Source of the DNA: Bdellovibrionales bacterium RIFOXYD12_FULL_39_22
GTDB taxonomy: Bacteria; Bdellovibrionota; Bacteriovoracia; Bacteriovoracales; Bacteriovoracaceae
Assembly: GCA_001770205.1 (NCBI GenBank)
Contig: MEQL01000012.1
Coordinates: 1 to 64,000 of the forward strand
Reading direction: 5' to 3'
DNA length: 64,000 nt
Below, in pieces: positions 52,876 through 62,799 of this stretch. The position numbers and the translations under genes were made by a program. The notes beneath the pieces are model-generated. The model did not search any database, was not told the origin of the DNA, and saw only the letters and a list, made by a program, of their open reading frames with translations. Position 1 is the first letter of the stretch; each line of letters begins with the position of its first letter.

Positions 52876-53964
52876 TTAGCGCAAAATCAACATAGCATCA
52901 CCATAAGAAAAAAAGCGGTAATTATGCTCTTTAGCAATTTCATAAAGCTCTAACGTTTTTTCTCTGCCAATGAGTGCGCTTACTAACATTAATAAAGAGG
53001 ATTTAGGTAGATGAAAATTTGTTATAAGGCCATTAATTGTTCTAAATTCATGGCCTGGATAGATAAAAATATCTGTCTCATATAACTGCCCGGCCTTGAT
53101 TGCCAATTGTCCGGATGTCTTATTATAAGCAGACTCTAGACTGCGCAAAGAAGTCGTACCCACTGCGATGAGCGGCCGTTTTTCTTTAAAACAACTTTCT
53201 ATCTTCGATAGTTCCAAGGCCTCCACGAAATAGCGCTCCTTGTGCATCTGATGATTTCTAATCTCTTCGCTTTTAACTGGTGCAAAAGTTCCAACCCCAA
53301 CATGCAGAGTAAGAAAAGCGCGGGTTATATTTTGTTTTTCCAATCTAGCAAATAATTCTTCAGAAAAATGCAGTCCTGCGGTAGGTGCGGCCACAGAACC
53401 AACTTCTTGTGCGAAAATTGTTTGATAACTGTCCAAGTCATCACTATCGGCAATACCTTCCCGAATATATGGGGGGATGGGAACTTTCCCAAATTTTTCT
53501 AAAACAAAGCTCAATTCACGATTAAAAGAGACTAAAAAAGTACCATCTTTGTTAATTACTTCCACCGTTGCTTCGACAATTTCCCCAGGAACTCCCCCGG
53601 CAAAAACAAAAACATCTCCTTCACGTTTTTTGTGAGTAGCACGAATGAGTGCCGGATAGCAATTAGGGTATCGCTTGTCGGTAGTGTGCACATCCAACAA
53701 AAAAATTTCCGCCTTTCCTCCAGAACGCTTTTGCGCCATTAGACGACAGGGAAAAACCTTGCTTCGATTTAAAACCAGTGTAGCTTGCGGTGGAAGATAA
53801 TTACCCAAATCCCAAAATTTCGCATGCGCAATTTCGCCAGTAGTTGCGTTATAGACTAATAGCTTTGAATCATGTCGTGCCTCAGCAGGTTTTTGGGCAA
53901 TAAACTCTGCGGGCAGAGAATAGCCGTAAGATTCTAGCTTCAAATCTTCCATTTTTTGGATCAT
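52876..53964 (-). CDS. queA: S-adenosylmethionine:tRNA ribosyltransferase-isomerase
   Basis: A 362-residue enzyme that converts preQ1 in tRNA to epoxyqueuosine using the ribosyl part of SAM. Family features: YSLPAEFIAQKPAEARHDSKLLV, RVFPCRLMAQK, APTAGLHFS, HVGVGTFAPV and NLITNFHLPKSSLLMLV. AGGA stands five bases before the ATG at 53964. It is first in the queA-tgt-yajC-secD-secF operon, an order common in Gram-negative bacteria. A 197-base divergent region separates it from the PilZ gene. Confidence 0.97.
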   Translation of the reverse strand: MIQKMEDLKLESYGYSLPAEFIAQKPAEARHDSKLLVYNATTGEIAHAKFWDLGNYLPPQATLVLNRSKVFPCRLMAQKRSGGKAEIFLLDVHTTDKRYPNCYPALIRATHKKREGDVFVFAGGVPGEIVEATVEVINKDGTFLVSFNRELSFVLEKFGKVPIPPYIREGIADSDDLDSYQTIFAQEVGSVAAPTAGLHFSEELFARLEKQNITRAFLTLHVGVGTFAPVKSEEIRNHQMHKERYFVEALELSKIESCFKEKRPLIAVGTTSLRSLESAYNKTSGQLAIKAGQLYETDIFIYPGHEFRTINGLITNFHLPKSSLLMLVSALIGREKTLELYEIAKEHNYRFFSYGDAMLILR

Positions 53965-54103
53965 TCATTTCCTGCTATTTTAAAGAATAGAGCTAAACTT
54001 TTATCGAAAATTTACCAATATGACAACAACGCAAAAAAATGTCAGACTACTAAGCTCCGGCTTTAAAGAAAGATGGTAAGCTTTTTCCATCCAATTATTT
54101 TGT

Positions 54104-54132
54104 TTGCTTTTAATATGTGCTGCTTTTAATAT
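54104..54132 (+). promoter_or_regulatory. Sigma70-type promoter of the PilZ gene, within a direct repeat
   Basis: TTGCTT (54104-54109) and TAATAT (54127-54132) with a 17-base spacer, about 30 bases before the ATG at 54162. The same region is a 16-bp-period direct repeat of TGCTTTTAATAT (54105 and 54121). TAGGG before the ATG may be the ribosome-binding site. Confidence 0.45.
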
Positions 54133-54161
54133 TAAGATAAATATTCACCTAGGGTTGTTGC

Positions 54162-54539
54162 ATGAACAAGAAGACGCGACGAGAGCGTGCACACTATTGC
54201 ACCAAAGTTGTCATTAAGACATCTGAGAAGATCATTGAATCTTCTACTTCCGACAATATCAGCTTAAACGGAATTTTTGTAGAAAGTAAAGACATTCTCC
54301 CCGTAAATACTAAGTGCAAATTGGAAATAACCCTCAGTGCTTCTACCGACGGAATTAAACTCAAAATGGATGCTAAGGTGGCACGAGTTACCCCCAAAGG
54401 AATGGGACTCTCCTTTGAAGTTATGGATGTCGAAACCTTTCGCCATATCAAAAATCTAGTTATGTATAACTCTGAAGATCCTAACAAGATCATTGATCAA
54501 TGTGAAAAATACCCTGGCTTTAAAATAGAAGATGATTAA
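54162..54539 (+). CDS. PilZ-domain protein (c-di-GMP effector candidate)
   Basis: A 125-residue protein consisting of one PilZ domain: the N-terminal basic motif RRERAHY (corresponding to RxxxR) and the second motif SDNISLNGIFV (D/NxSxxG) are both kept, so c-di-GMP binding is likely. The rest has the expected beta-barrel pattern (AKVARVTPKGMGLSFE). Such single-domain proteins connect c-di-GMP to motility, gliding or envelope functions. The target is unknown. Confidence 0.88.
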   Translation: MNKKTRRERAHYCTKVVIKTSEKIIESSTSDNISLNGIFVESKDILPVNTKCKLEITLSASTDGIKLKMDAKVARVTPKGMGLSFEVMDVETFRHIKNLVMYNSEDPNKIIDQCEKYPGFKIEDD

Positions 54540-54593
54540 GAGTAATTTTACCCGCTTTTTTTTTATCTAATTCTGCGATAAAATTTCTTATAT

Positions 54594-55514
54594 ATGCCAG
54601 CAAATTGGATGAGCTGTTTGCTCTTATTTTTCTTCCTCTTTACGCTCCCTTTTTTTAAGGCCGCCGCCTACGAGCTTGTTATCATCCAAAATGTCTCACA
54701 ATCTGGCCGATCCTTCGTACTGCACAAAGGAAAAATTGATGGTATTTTACCAGGACAGGAGGCCATGTTCACCTCCCCTAAATTTAGCTTTATTGCCCAG
54801 GCAAAAGAAGTAAGTCGCTATTACTCCGTTTGGCAAATGCCCAATGAATATTCCACCGTCCCCTTTCATAAACACCAATATGTCACCATGTCCAACAATA
54901 AAGATGCCATTTGGCAATCCGTCAACACTCTAAGCAATCAAATAGACCGCATAATCGATAAGAAAGTGGCACAAGATAAGTTTCAAGTGGCCCGCGATGC
55001 CTTTATCATTCGCGCCACCATCTCAAGGGCCGTGGATGAATCCACTAGCAGTACCGGAGCAAATAAAACCGAGTTACGTACCGGAATGCAACTAGAGGCC
55101 TTTTATGAAAATAATTTTTTTCGCCTCATCGAAGTTGGTATCGGCCTTCGCTACGATGAAGAAAATGCCAAAATTCGCGATCCAGCACTTATTATTCCTA
55201 CTACGCGAACACTGGCATTACTGGAATTTACCTATCATTTTTCTCCCTTTACTAAGTCGCAAAAGAGTTTTTACGGGACAATTGGTGGTGGTGTAGGCCG
55301 CTCTAATACCACCATCGCTTCTACCACCACCCAGGGAGTGGTAACTCTTCTCCCCTATGCTCGCATTGGGCTACTGATGCCCATGAATAAAGAGGTGGCC
55401 TTCGTAGCAGAATTGGCGGCAGAGGCCATCTCCATGAAAGAATATTTTGAAGATAATAGCACGCAGGACACTAACATCATAAATAGCAAGCTATCTTTTG
55501 GCATTCGTTTTTAA
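54594..55514 (+). CDS. Hypothetical exported protein, probable barrel
   Basis: A 306-residue protein with a signal peptide (about 1-24, KAAA-Y). The N-terminal mature part (LVIIQNVSQSGRSFVLHKGKIDGILPGQEAMF) resembles the small SH3-like or OB-like domains found in envelope proteins with LysM or FlgT-like parts; this is a weak match. The C-terminal ~170 residues look like an outer-membrane barrel, ending KLSFGIRF. No convincing SD precedes either ATG (54594, 54609). It is followed after 24 bases by a pullulanase gene. Confidence 0.6.
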   Translation: MPANWMSCLLLFFFLFTLPFFKAAAYELVIIQNVSQSGRSFVLHKGKIDGILPGQEAMFTSPKFSFIAQAKEVSRYYSVWQMPNEYSTVPFHKHQYVTMSNNKDAIWQSVNTLSNQIDRIIDKKVAQDKFQVARDAFIIRATISRAVDESTSSTGANKTELRTGMQLEAFYENNFFRLIEVGIGLRYDEENAKIRDPALIIPTTRTLALLEFTYHFSPFTKSQKSFYGTIGGGVGRSNTTIASTTTQGVVTLLPYARIGLLMPMNKEVAFVAELAAEAISMKEYFEDNSTQDTNIINSKLSFGIRF

Positions 55515-55538
55515 ATATGATAACGTTTACACTTCAAT

Positions 55539-58247
55539 ATGCGCTTAAAACCTTTATTTCTAACTTTATTTTTTTCTCTTATCTGGATGGATAAAATCTC
55601 GGCGGCAAATTGGTTTGCTTGGATCACTAAACACAATGAAATCACCATCAACTATAATAATCTGCACCTAGACAGTAGCGCACTAGACCAACTACAGCTG
55701 CGCTCTCAGCAGGGAACAATTATTCCTATCAGTTCTCGCACTACAGAAAATAACAAAATTAGGCTAGAGCTGGCCCTGGATTTAACCTTTCCGGCAAATT
55801 ACCAAATTACCCTACTAGGGGAAAATAAATTTTGCTATCCATCTCTTGTTTTTATGAATAAAGCTTTTTTTAGTGATAAAGAGTTGGGGATTGATTGGAG
55901 CGGGCCAATTCCCATTTTGCGACTGTGGTCTCCCACTGCAACTGCCATTGCGGTTGAATTTAGTAATAAGTCCCATACTCATAGCTTTCATAAAAAAATG
56001 GCCTATACCTCTGAAGGAATTTGGGAGCTTCGCCTCGATTGGGATTTTCAATCTCATCCAAGATATAAGCTTTTTGTTGATGCCTTCGGAAAAACAGAAG
56101 AAGCATTAGATCCTTACGCTAAGGGTATGGACTCTTTTTCACCCGGCAAAGGGCCGCTTAAAACACCCTACGCTTATCTGATAAACCCACTGGAAAATAA
56201 GATCGCTTTTAGATCCAGCTATCAATCCATAAACGATACTAGCTTTGTAGGATTTGAGTTACATGTGAGAGATTTTTCTATTGATCCACAACTTTCTATT
56301 CCCCAAGAGCAAAAAGGAACTTATCTGGGGTTAACGCATGCTATCCCCTATCTTAAAGATTTAGGAATTACCCATGTCCAGATCATGCCGTTGCAATCGT
56401 TTTATACTGTCGATGAAATGAACCGCTCCTTTCAGGGAGAAGATGTTCCTCAAAATAAGATCAACTACAATTGGGGCTATGACCCTCATAACTATTTCAC
56501 TCCCGAAGGTTGGTATTCGCAAAACCCAGCTGATCCTGCCCTGCGTTTGCGTGAACTACAGGAGATGATTTATAAATTTCATCAAAGCGGCATCGGTGTA
56601 ATTGTTGATGTCGTTTATAATCATATTTTTGATCAAAATATTTTTGAAACGATAGCACCTGGGGCCTACCTTCGACGCAATGATTTAGGAGAAATTTCCT
56701 ATAAGAGTGGGGCCGGCGCTACCCTGGAGTCACGTAACTACATGGTGCGTCGACTAATCATTGAATCTCTAAAATATTTTAAAGAACAATTTGGAGTGGA
56801 TGGATTCCGCTTTGATTTAATGGGATTTATCGACACTGAAACCATGCGCTCCATTCGAGTGGCACTCGGTCCCAATACTATTTTGTATGGCGAAGGTTGG
56901 GAGTTTACCGATTTACCAGCACAAGAGGCCACTACCAAATCGAATCTTCCGGCCGGACAACTTATTTCCGTCTTCAACGATATTTCTCGCGACTCTTATG
57001 CCGGATTTATGGCCGGTCCAGGATTCATTCATGGAATGAGTGGTGAGTACCCCAAAGTCCTAACCGGTATCATCGGCGGCCTTGCCAACTACTCAGTAGA
57101 TTACAATAATGATGGTTTTGATGATGTTATCATTTCTAAAGATTACTATCACCGCTTTGCCGAAGCGCCTCTCAACACCATCAACTATCTCTCCATTCAC
57201 GATGGCCATACTTTATGGGATAAAATTAATCTCTCTACTTTTGGAGATCTCTCCTATAAAACACGTCTTCTAAAAATGTCTCTAGCTATGCTTTTTACCT
57301 CTCAAGGCCGAATTATTTTACATGGTGGCGATGAGTTTTTACGCTCAAAGCCCCTTGCCGCCAATGATGCTCACGCTGATCGCGCCCACACCTCGGAAAA
57401 TGTTATTGCTAACGACGGTATTCGTTATTTTCATGAAAATTCCTATAACTCTCCCGACACCACCAATATGATTCGCTGGAATTTGCGCAAAAAAAACAAC
57501 TCGATGGTAGATTATGTAAAAGGCCTTATTCGCTTGCGTAAAAAACATCCGGCATTACGTTTGGAAACTGCCTCAACGATACAGCGCGCATTGCGTTTTT
57601 ATAATTTAGCGGAAGATAAGACTGAAGTTCCTTCCCAACTTACTGATCATAGCTTTTCACAATTAGACAAACTCTCTATTGATTTTATCCATGGGCCTGC
57701 AAAAAAAACACTCTATCTTGTCGGCGAGGTACATGGCCCTGAGATTGAAAATAAAAATCCACGCAATAATCCCTATGCTCTGACTTTTGATGACGATGGG
57801 AGTGCAACTATAGATTTCACGCCTAGTGATATGGCAAAATTCCACCTCGAAGCATGGTCCGATCCTCGCAATTTGCAAATTAAATTGGTTAGTACTCCAG
57901 GTAGTTGGGATTATCTTCCCTCTGCTTACTCGCCGATGGGAAACAACACCATAAAACCTGAAAATGTGATTAACGGACGCATCATGGTTGATTTGGCCAT
58001 TTTAGATAATGTGGCCGGTGAACGGCCAGTGGCACTTTCGAAAGTTATCGCTTACACCATATCTACAGAAGAAGAAAGATTACTCGTTGTCATCAACGCC
58101 AAAGATGGCCCTCTTCGCCTGAACACAGAAATCTATGATTGCTCCAATGCTCTTTTGCTTTTTAATGAACAGGGCATATCTAATAAAAAGGCAGCGGCCT
58201 TATCTGTTCCGGCCAAGTCCACTTATATCTATTTGTGTCCGAGATAA
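55539..58247 (+). CDS. pulA: Type I pullulanase (GH13 alpha-1,6-glucan hydrolase), exported
   Basis: A 902-residue enzyme with a signal peptide (about 1-23). The type I pullulanase mark YNWGYDP is near 310; GH13 regions follow: DVVYNH near 357, GFRFDLMG near 422 (nucleophile Asp), GEGWEF near 451 (acid/base Glu) and SIHDGH near 551. The N-terminal ~220 residues include a CBM48-like/N1 domain (LWSPTATAIAVEF). It debranches pullulan, amylopectin or glycogen, here outside the cytoplasm. No other glycogen genes are visible. Confidence 0.93.
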   Translation: MRLKPLFLTLFFSLIWMDKISAANWFAWITKHNEITINYNNLHLDSSALDQLQLRSQQGTIIPISSRTTENNKIRLELALDLTFPANYQITLLGENKFCYPSLVFMNKAFFSDKELGIDWSGPIPILRLWSPTATAIAVEFSNKSHTHSFHKKMAYTSEGIWELRLDWDFQSHPRYKLFVDAFGKTEEALDPYAKGMDSFSPGKGPLKTPYAYLINPLENKIAFRSSYQSINDTSFVGFELHVRDFSIDPQLSIPQEQKGTYLGLTHAIPYLKDLGITHVQIMPLQSFYTVDEMNRSFQGEDVPQNKINYNWGYDPHNYFTPEGWYSQNPADPALRLRELQEMIYKFHQSGIGVIVDVVYNHIFDQNIFETIAPGAYLRRNDLGEISYKSGAGATLESRNYMVRRLIIESLKYFKEQFGVDGFRFDLMGFIDTETMRSIRVALGPNTILYGEGWEFTDLPAQEATTKSNLPAGQLISVFNDISRDSYAGFMAGPGFIHGMSGEYPKVLTGIIGGLANYSVDYNNDGFDDVIISKDYYHRFAEAPLNTINYLSIHDGHTLWDKINLSTFGDLSYKTRLLKMSLAMLFTSQGRIILHGGDEFLRSKPLAANDAHADRAHTSENVIANDGIRYFHENSYNSPDTTNMIRWNLRKKNNSMVDYVKGLIRLRKKHPALRLETASTIQRALRFYNLAEDKTEVPSQLTDHSFSQLDKLSIDFIHGPAKKTLYLVGEVHGPEIENKNPRNNPYALTFDDDGSATIDFTPSDMAKFHLEAWSDPRNLQIKLVSTPGSWDYLPSAYSPMGNNTIKPENVINGRIMVDLAILDNVAGERPVALSKVIAYTISTEEERLLVVINAKDGPLRLNTEIYDCSNALLLFNEQGISNKKAAALSVPAKSTYIYLCPR

Positions 58248-58264
58248 AAGTAGAAAGTGGCCAG

Positions 58265-59398
58265 TTAAGCTATATATTTCCGGGGAATTCGTTCATTTAA
58301 TCCAGTTAAAATTTCATAGGCAATGGTACCGGATTTCTGCGCCAGATCGTCGACACTAATCTCTTCATTTCCCTGCTTCCCAATTAAAACCACTTCATCT
58401 CCATTATAAGCAGAATCCCACTCAATATTTACCATAAACTGATCCATACAAACTCTTCCAACTATAGGATAGCGTCGGCCACCGATTAAAACCTCACCAC
58501 AGTTAGAGAGCGATCGCCGATAGCCATCTCCATAACCAATCGGAATAGTCACTACTCGAATCATATGGCCACTCTTCCAGGTAGAAGAATAGCTTATTGG
58601 GCGATTGGGTTGTACTACCTTGAAATAGACAATATTTGACTTAAGCGACAAAATAGGCCGCAAATCTAACGGCCCTTTTTTACTGGCATCCGGATAAATA
58701 CCATAAAGGGAGATCCCTGGCCGTACCATATCAAAATGAGTTTGAGGGAAATTGATAATACCTCCGCTATTGGCCAAATGGCGCAAAGGCATGGGTGCTC
58801 CCAAGCGATCAAAGTGTGATAGGGCCTCATTAAATCGCTCCAATTGAAGTTTGGTCATTGGAGAATTGGGATCATCGGCACAGGCCAAGTGAGAATAGAC
58901 GCCCTTAATTGTGCAAAAAGATGAATTAACTGCCGCTGCAATAAAAGGCCCTGCTGACTCAGAATGCACTCCTACGCGCTCCATTCCCGTGTCAATTTTT
59001 AGATGAATAGCGGCCGGCCGTCCATAGGCCCTGGCAATCTCTTCCACCTGTCGTAATTTTTCCAAAGATGAAACAGTTAATTCCAAATCAAAATCCAAAA
59101 AAGTTCCAATCTGTGGTTTATAAATTCCGCCTAATACCAAAATAGGAAGCCGCACATTGGCCCGACGTAATGCAATTCCCTCTTCTAAAAACGCCACTCC
59201 TAAATAATCTACACCTCCCATTTTTTCTAATGCAACACCAATAGGTATTAGGCCATGGCCATAAGCATTGGCCTTAATAATTGCCATTACTTTTTTATCA
59301 CTTCCGCAATGTTTTTTTATCTGGCCAACATTGTGCTGCAAAGAAGCAAGATTAACCTCAATAGTGGTTGGCCGATCTATAATTGGATGCTCTTCCAT
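58265..59398 (-). CDS. alr: Alanine racemase
   Basis: A 377-residue PLP enzyme making D-alanine for peptidoglycan. The PLP Lys is in AIIKANAYGHG near 38; RPGISLYGIYP, the catalytic Tyr in PIGYGDGYRR near 290 and GRVCMDQFMV are all present. It is the last gene of a leftward run (membrane ferredoxin, metF, alr), starting eight bases after metF. Confidence 0.96.
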   Translation of the reverse strand: MEEHPIIDRPTTIEVNLASLQHNVGQIKKHCGSDKKVMAIIKANAYGHGLIPIGVALEKMGGVDYLGVAFLEEGIALRRANVRLPILVLGGIYKPQIGTFLDFDLELTVSSLEKLRQVEEIARAYGRPAAIHLKIDTGMERVGVHSESAGPFIAAAVNSSFCTIKGVYSHLACADDPNSPMTKLQLERFNEALSHFDRLGAPMPLRHLANSGGIINFPQTHFDMVRPGISLYGIYPDASKKGPLDLRPILSLKSNIVYFKVVQPNRPISYSSTWKSGHMIRVVTIPIGYGDGYRRSLSNCGEVLIGGRRYPIVGRVCMDQFMVNIEWDSAYNGDEVVLIGKQGNEEISVDDLAQKSGTIAYEILTGLNERIPRKYIA

Positions 59399-59406
59399 AT
59401 TTACCC

Positions 59407-60312
59407 CTAATAAAGATTACCCTTTGTTTGCAAAGAGAGCGCATTTTTTAGTCCCACCGATTCATAAATAGTTTTGGTGGCATTAGATTTATTCAAAGTG
59501 TAAAAATGAATTCCTTTTGCTTTATTATCTATCAAATCTCTAACTTGTTCAGAGGCCCAGTGAATTCCTGCTCGCTCCACCGAATCATCTCCATCAGCGC
59601 GATTGAGTAGTCTAAGCAGCTTGGCCGGGAAACGACTTCCCTGTGCTAACTCGGCCATTCGCTTCATTCCCTTTATAGAAGTAATCGGCATAATACCAGC
59701 AATAATGGGAACTCTAATTCCAATGATTTCGCAACGCTCACAAAAATCATAAAAATCACGATTATCAAAAAAAAGCTGCGTACAAATATAATCTGCGCCG
59801 GCATCAACTTTTTGCTTGAGATAATCTAGCTCCAATAGACGATTAGGTGTTTCCGGATGGCCCTCCGGGAAACCGGCCACCCCAATACCTATTTGCGGAA
59901 ACTGTTTTTTTATATATTCCACCATTTGGTAGGCATAACGAAAACCATCAACGCAAAAAAAATCGCCCGCTTTATCTTTAGGAGGATCACCCCGCAACAC
60001 CATAACATTCGTTATCCCCGCATTTAGGTATTGCTCCAAAATTGTTTTAATTTCTGTTTTCGAGTGGCCGACACAGGTTAGATGAGCAACAATTGTGAGT
60101 TTTGTATTTTTTTTCAACTTCAAAAGAAGTTCGTGTGTAAATTGTCTCGTACTTCCCCCGGCCCCATAGGTTACGCTGACAAATGAAGGCATCAAGGGTG
60201 TTAGATTGGAAATGGTTGCAAAAAGATCGTTGTTGCTTTTTGCCGAATTGGGAGGAAAAAACTCAAAACTTAAAGAAGTCTCACTACTTTTTAAAATCTC
60301 CGAAATATGCAT
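59407..60312 (-). CDS. metF: Methylenetetrahydrofolate reductase
   Basis: A 301-residue FAD-dependent TIM-barrel enzyme reducing methylene-THF to methyl-THF for methionine synthesis. Features: LSFEFFPPN (active-site Glu), SVTYGAGGSTR, HLTCVGHS, NVMVLRGDPP, VAGFPEGHPE, GADYICTQLFFD and GIMPI. I chose ATG 60312, which lies one base after the stop of the upstream gene; an in-frame ATG at 60360 would add 16 unusual residues and overlap that gene. Confidence 0.95.
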   Translation of the reverse strand: MHISEILKSSETSLSFEFFPPNSAKSNNDLFATISNLTPLMPSFVSVTYGAGGSTRQFTHELLLKLKKNTKLTIVAHLTCVGHSKTEIKTILEQYLNAGITNVMVLRGDPPKDKAGDFFCVDGFRYAYQMVEYIKKQFPQIGIGVAGFPEGHPETPNRLLELDYLKQKVDAGADYICTQLFFDNRDFYDFCERCEIIGIRVPIIAGIMPITSIKGMKRMAELAQGSRFPAKLLRLLNRADGDDSVERAGIHWASEQVRDLIDNKAKGIHFYTLNKSNATKTIYESVGLKNALSLQTKGNLY

Positions 60313-60313
60313 C

Positions 60314-61351
60314 TCAAGCGCCTTTTTTAGTAAATGATTTAGTAAATGATATAGAACCACTAGGACAGGCCTCTACACAATCAAAACAACTATAGCAATC
60401 AGGAACTCTCTTTGTCCCTTCCAAAATTGCCTCCATGGTGTTTATAGGACAGGCCGTAACACAGGAGCGACAATTGGTACATTGCAATTTATTGACACGA
60501 ATTTTATAGCGACTAAATTTTTCCAGCAACCAACCAGATAGGCCAAAAGGACAAAAGAGAGAACACCATGGCCGATAAACAAAGAGCGAAAGCAGTAAAA
60601 TCATTGCAATAAAAATTGCACTCAATAGCGAGAGTCCCGATGGTTTGTATATTAAAAAGGGATTGATTTTTTCGACAATATCTAATTTGGCAAAAAAGGC
60701 CAAATAGACAAAACTAAAAAAAAATAAAATTCGAACAGCATTTGTTATCACAAAGGACATTTTATATTTTGGCAACAGAGATTTTTTATGGTCTGTTTTT
60801 TTATCAAGGCGAAAAATAAAATCTTGCAATGCTCCAAACTGACATCCCCAACCGCAGATAAATTTATTTGCAAAAACCACTATAAGTGAAAAAACAATAA
60901 AGGCGACAATCCGTGGAGGAAAAACCACTCCTTTTATACCCAAAACCGAAATTGCGTCTTTGATTGTTCCCATGGGACTGGGGTCAGATCCTAAAATTAC
61001 TCCAAAAATAAAAATGGCCATCAAATAAAACCGACGCCTTGATGATAAAAAAACGGCCCGCCTCTTATCCGAAGTAATCTGATAAAAAACAGTTCCCAAA
61101 AAAGCAAACCAAAATAAAAATTTCAATGGTATTTTAAACCAATTTTTTTCTGCATACTCTTCCTTTAATGCTTGCTTCTTCTGTCCGTCATCTACCTCCA
61201 ATAAATCTCCTCCCGTCATCTCCTTGGCCACCAAAGTATAGGAGGCACCCTCTGTTTTTTCCTTCCACAAGTCCGTCGACAAATCTGAGAAAAAAATTAT
61301 CGCAGACAGCAGCAATAATACCGATACAAACAACTTGCCGTACGCCTTCAT
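60314..61351 (-). CDS. Membrane-bound 4Fe-4S protein (NapH/CcoG-like)
   Basis: A 345-residue inner-membrane protein starting at ATG 61351 with GGAGGAG seven bases upstream. About five or six membrane segments. Two membrane-associated Cys motifs (CGWGCQFG near 165 and CSLFCPFG near 262) precede two [4Fe-4S] ferredoxin motifs: CTNCRSCVTACP near 289 and CYSCFDCVEACP near 320. The arrangement is that of NapH/NosR/CcoG-type proteins, which move electrons between quinol and periplasmic or assembly partners. The actual partner is not in the window. Confidence 0.85.
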   Translation of the reverse strand: MKAYGKLFVSVLLLLSAIIFFSDLSTDLWKEKTEGASYTLVAKEMTGGDLLEVDDGQKKQALKEEYAEKNWFKIPLKFLFWFAFLGTVFYQITSDKRRAVFLSSRRRFYLMAIFIFGVILGSDPSPMGTIKDAISVLGIKGVVFPPRIVAFIVFSLIVVFANKFICGWGCQFGALQDFIFRLDKKTDHKKSLLPKYKMSFVITNAVRILFFFSFVYLAFFAKLDIVEKINPFLIYKPSGLSLLSAIFIAMILLLSLFVYRPWCSLFCPFGLSGWLLEKFSRYKIRVNKLQCTNCRSCVTACPINTMEAILEGTKRVPDCYSCFDCVEACPSGSISFTKSFTKKGA

Positions 61352-61371
61352 CAAGCAACTCCTCCGCAAAA

Positions 61372-61408
61372 TTGTAAAAAAAAAGGGAGCTTTTCAAGCT
61401 CCCTTTTT
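61372..61408 (-). terminator. Terminator after the subtilisin-like gene
   Basis: GGGAGCTT (61385-61392) pairs perfectly with AAGCTCCC (61396-61403) around a 3-base loop. T runs flank both sides, so on the minus strand it terminates the protease gene ending at 61435; it could also work in the other direction. Confidence 0.85.
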
Positions 61409-61434
61409 ATTATTATTCTAATTCTAACTTCTAA

Positions 61435-62799
61435 TTACTTCAAGGTCATATAACTTGGTAGTGGAAGGATTAACTCTGGAGCTCCTTGACGAACCATGCC
61501 ACCTTTGTTGATTTTCATAGTTGGCATGTTGGCCACTTCTGTTTTTGCCGAATTAATAGCGTCAACTAATGATAGCGACCTGGACAACTGTGCTGCTCTA
61601 ATCGCACGCGCACCATTCACTACCCCACCACATCTTACGCGCGCTGCTAAAAATGATTTAGCGTCAACAGTGTTGCAAAGAATTAACTTCATTTCACCGG
61701 CCGAAAGTCTTGGATTGGCATCTTTAACTCGACTGGCAATATTGGCAACATAAGGAGCGGCCTGGCTAGTTCCACTAATTCTCATATACTCATTATTTGG
61801 TGCCGAAGAAACAATGTTCACCCCAGGAGCGGCAACATCAACTGTTTTGATCCCGTAGTTAGAGAAATTGGCCAAAGCAATATTGTTAAAAGTAGCAGCA
61901 ACAGAGATAACGTTATCATTGCTGATATTGGCCGGAGAGGTTGGCATAGTATCGTTGTCTGTACCATCATTTCCAGCGGCAAAAACAAATAGTGTGTTTG
62001 GTGCTTTTTGTACCACCATCTTGCCGTTAAGTAGCACTTCTTGAAAGAAATAAAGGGTTATCTCATATAACTCTGCTTCAGTTGGGGCACGGCCATAAAA
62101 CTCGCCAAATGCTGGGGCCAGAGATTCTGCGATACTGATGAAAGAAATTCCAAACGATCCATTGGCCACGTCGGCCTCTTTTTGCCCAACGTATGAGGAA
62201 ACTAAATCAAGCCTGCGCATTTGCATTTGCGCCAATGTTTTTAACTCCGCCTTTATGACGCTTAAATCCGCATCATTGCCCGATTTTACGATCATGCCGG
62301 ATGGTTTTAAAATGGATGCCTCGGTAGAAAGCAACTTGATAATCATAAGTTCAACGTTGTCGTTTCCACTTCCCACAATTCCAGCAACATGAGTTCCATG
62401 CATAAATCCAGCATAACGCTCAACTCTTGCTAGAAACAGTTGATCTTCTAACATTTTTCGAACCCAGACCAAATCATCCGAAGTCATCGTTCCGTCATAA
62501 CTTTTTGCTTGGATCTCAAAAAACCTGCTTACATCTGCGTTTAGCAGTTGGGCCAAATTCATATCGATCAATTGATTATTGTCGTCGCCAAAATTCCAGC
62601 CGTAGACGTCATCAATGTAACCGTTTTTGTCATCGTCGATGGCATTATCGAAACGACTCTCACCTTTGTTTTCCCAAATTTTATATGTAATCGCTGGGTG
62701 AAATATATCCGTTCCAGAATCCACGATTGCTACTGTCGACGCCCAAGCAACGCCGGCAAAAAGAGAAAGTAGGGCCACCAACAACAAACCTTTTTTCAT
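61435..62799 (-). CDS. Subtilisin-like (S8) serine protease, exported
   Basis: A 454-residue protein starting at ATG 62799 (GGAG five bases upstream). After a signal peptide (about 1-20) the catalytic Asp motif VAIVDSGTD follows at once (near 25), so no classic I9 propeptide is present. HGTHVAG holds the catalytic His near 135, FAAGNDG the oxyanion Asn, and SGTSQAAPYVA the nucleophile Ser near 340. A long, acidic and helical insertion lies between Asp and His. It is probably periplasmic or secreted. A strong terminator follows. Confidence 0.92.
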   Translation of the reverse strand: MKKGLLLVALLSLFAGVAWASTVAIVDSGTDIFHPAITYKIWENKGESRFDNAIDDDKNGYIDDVYGWNFGDDNNQLIDMNLAQLLNADVSRFFEIQAKSYDGTMTSDDLVWVRKMLEDQLFLARVERYAGFMHGTHVAGIVGSGNDNVELMIIKLLSTEASILKPSGMIVKSGNDADLSVIKAELKTLAQMQMRRLDLVSSYVGQKEADVANGSFGISFISIAESLAPAFGEFYGRAPTEAELYEITLYFFQEVLLNGKMVVQKAPNTLFVFAAGNDGTDNDTMPTSPANISNDNVISVAATFNNIALANFSNYGIKTVDVAAPGVNIVSSAPNNEYMRISGTSQAAPYVANIASRVKDANPRLSAGEMKLILCNTVDAKSFLAARVRCGGVVNGARAIRAAQLSRSLSLVDAINSAKTEVANMPTMKINKGGMVRQGAPELILPLPSYMTLK

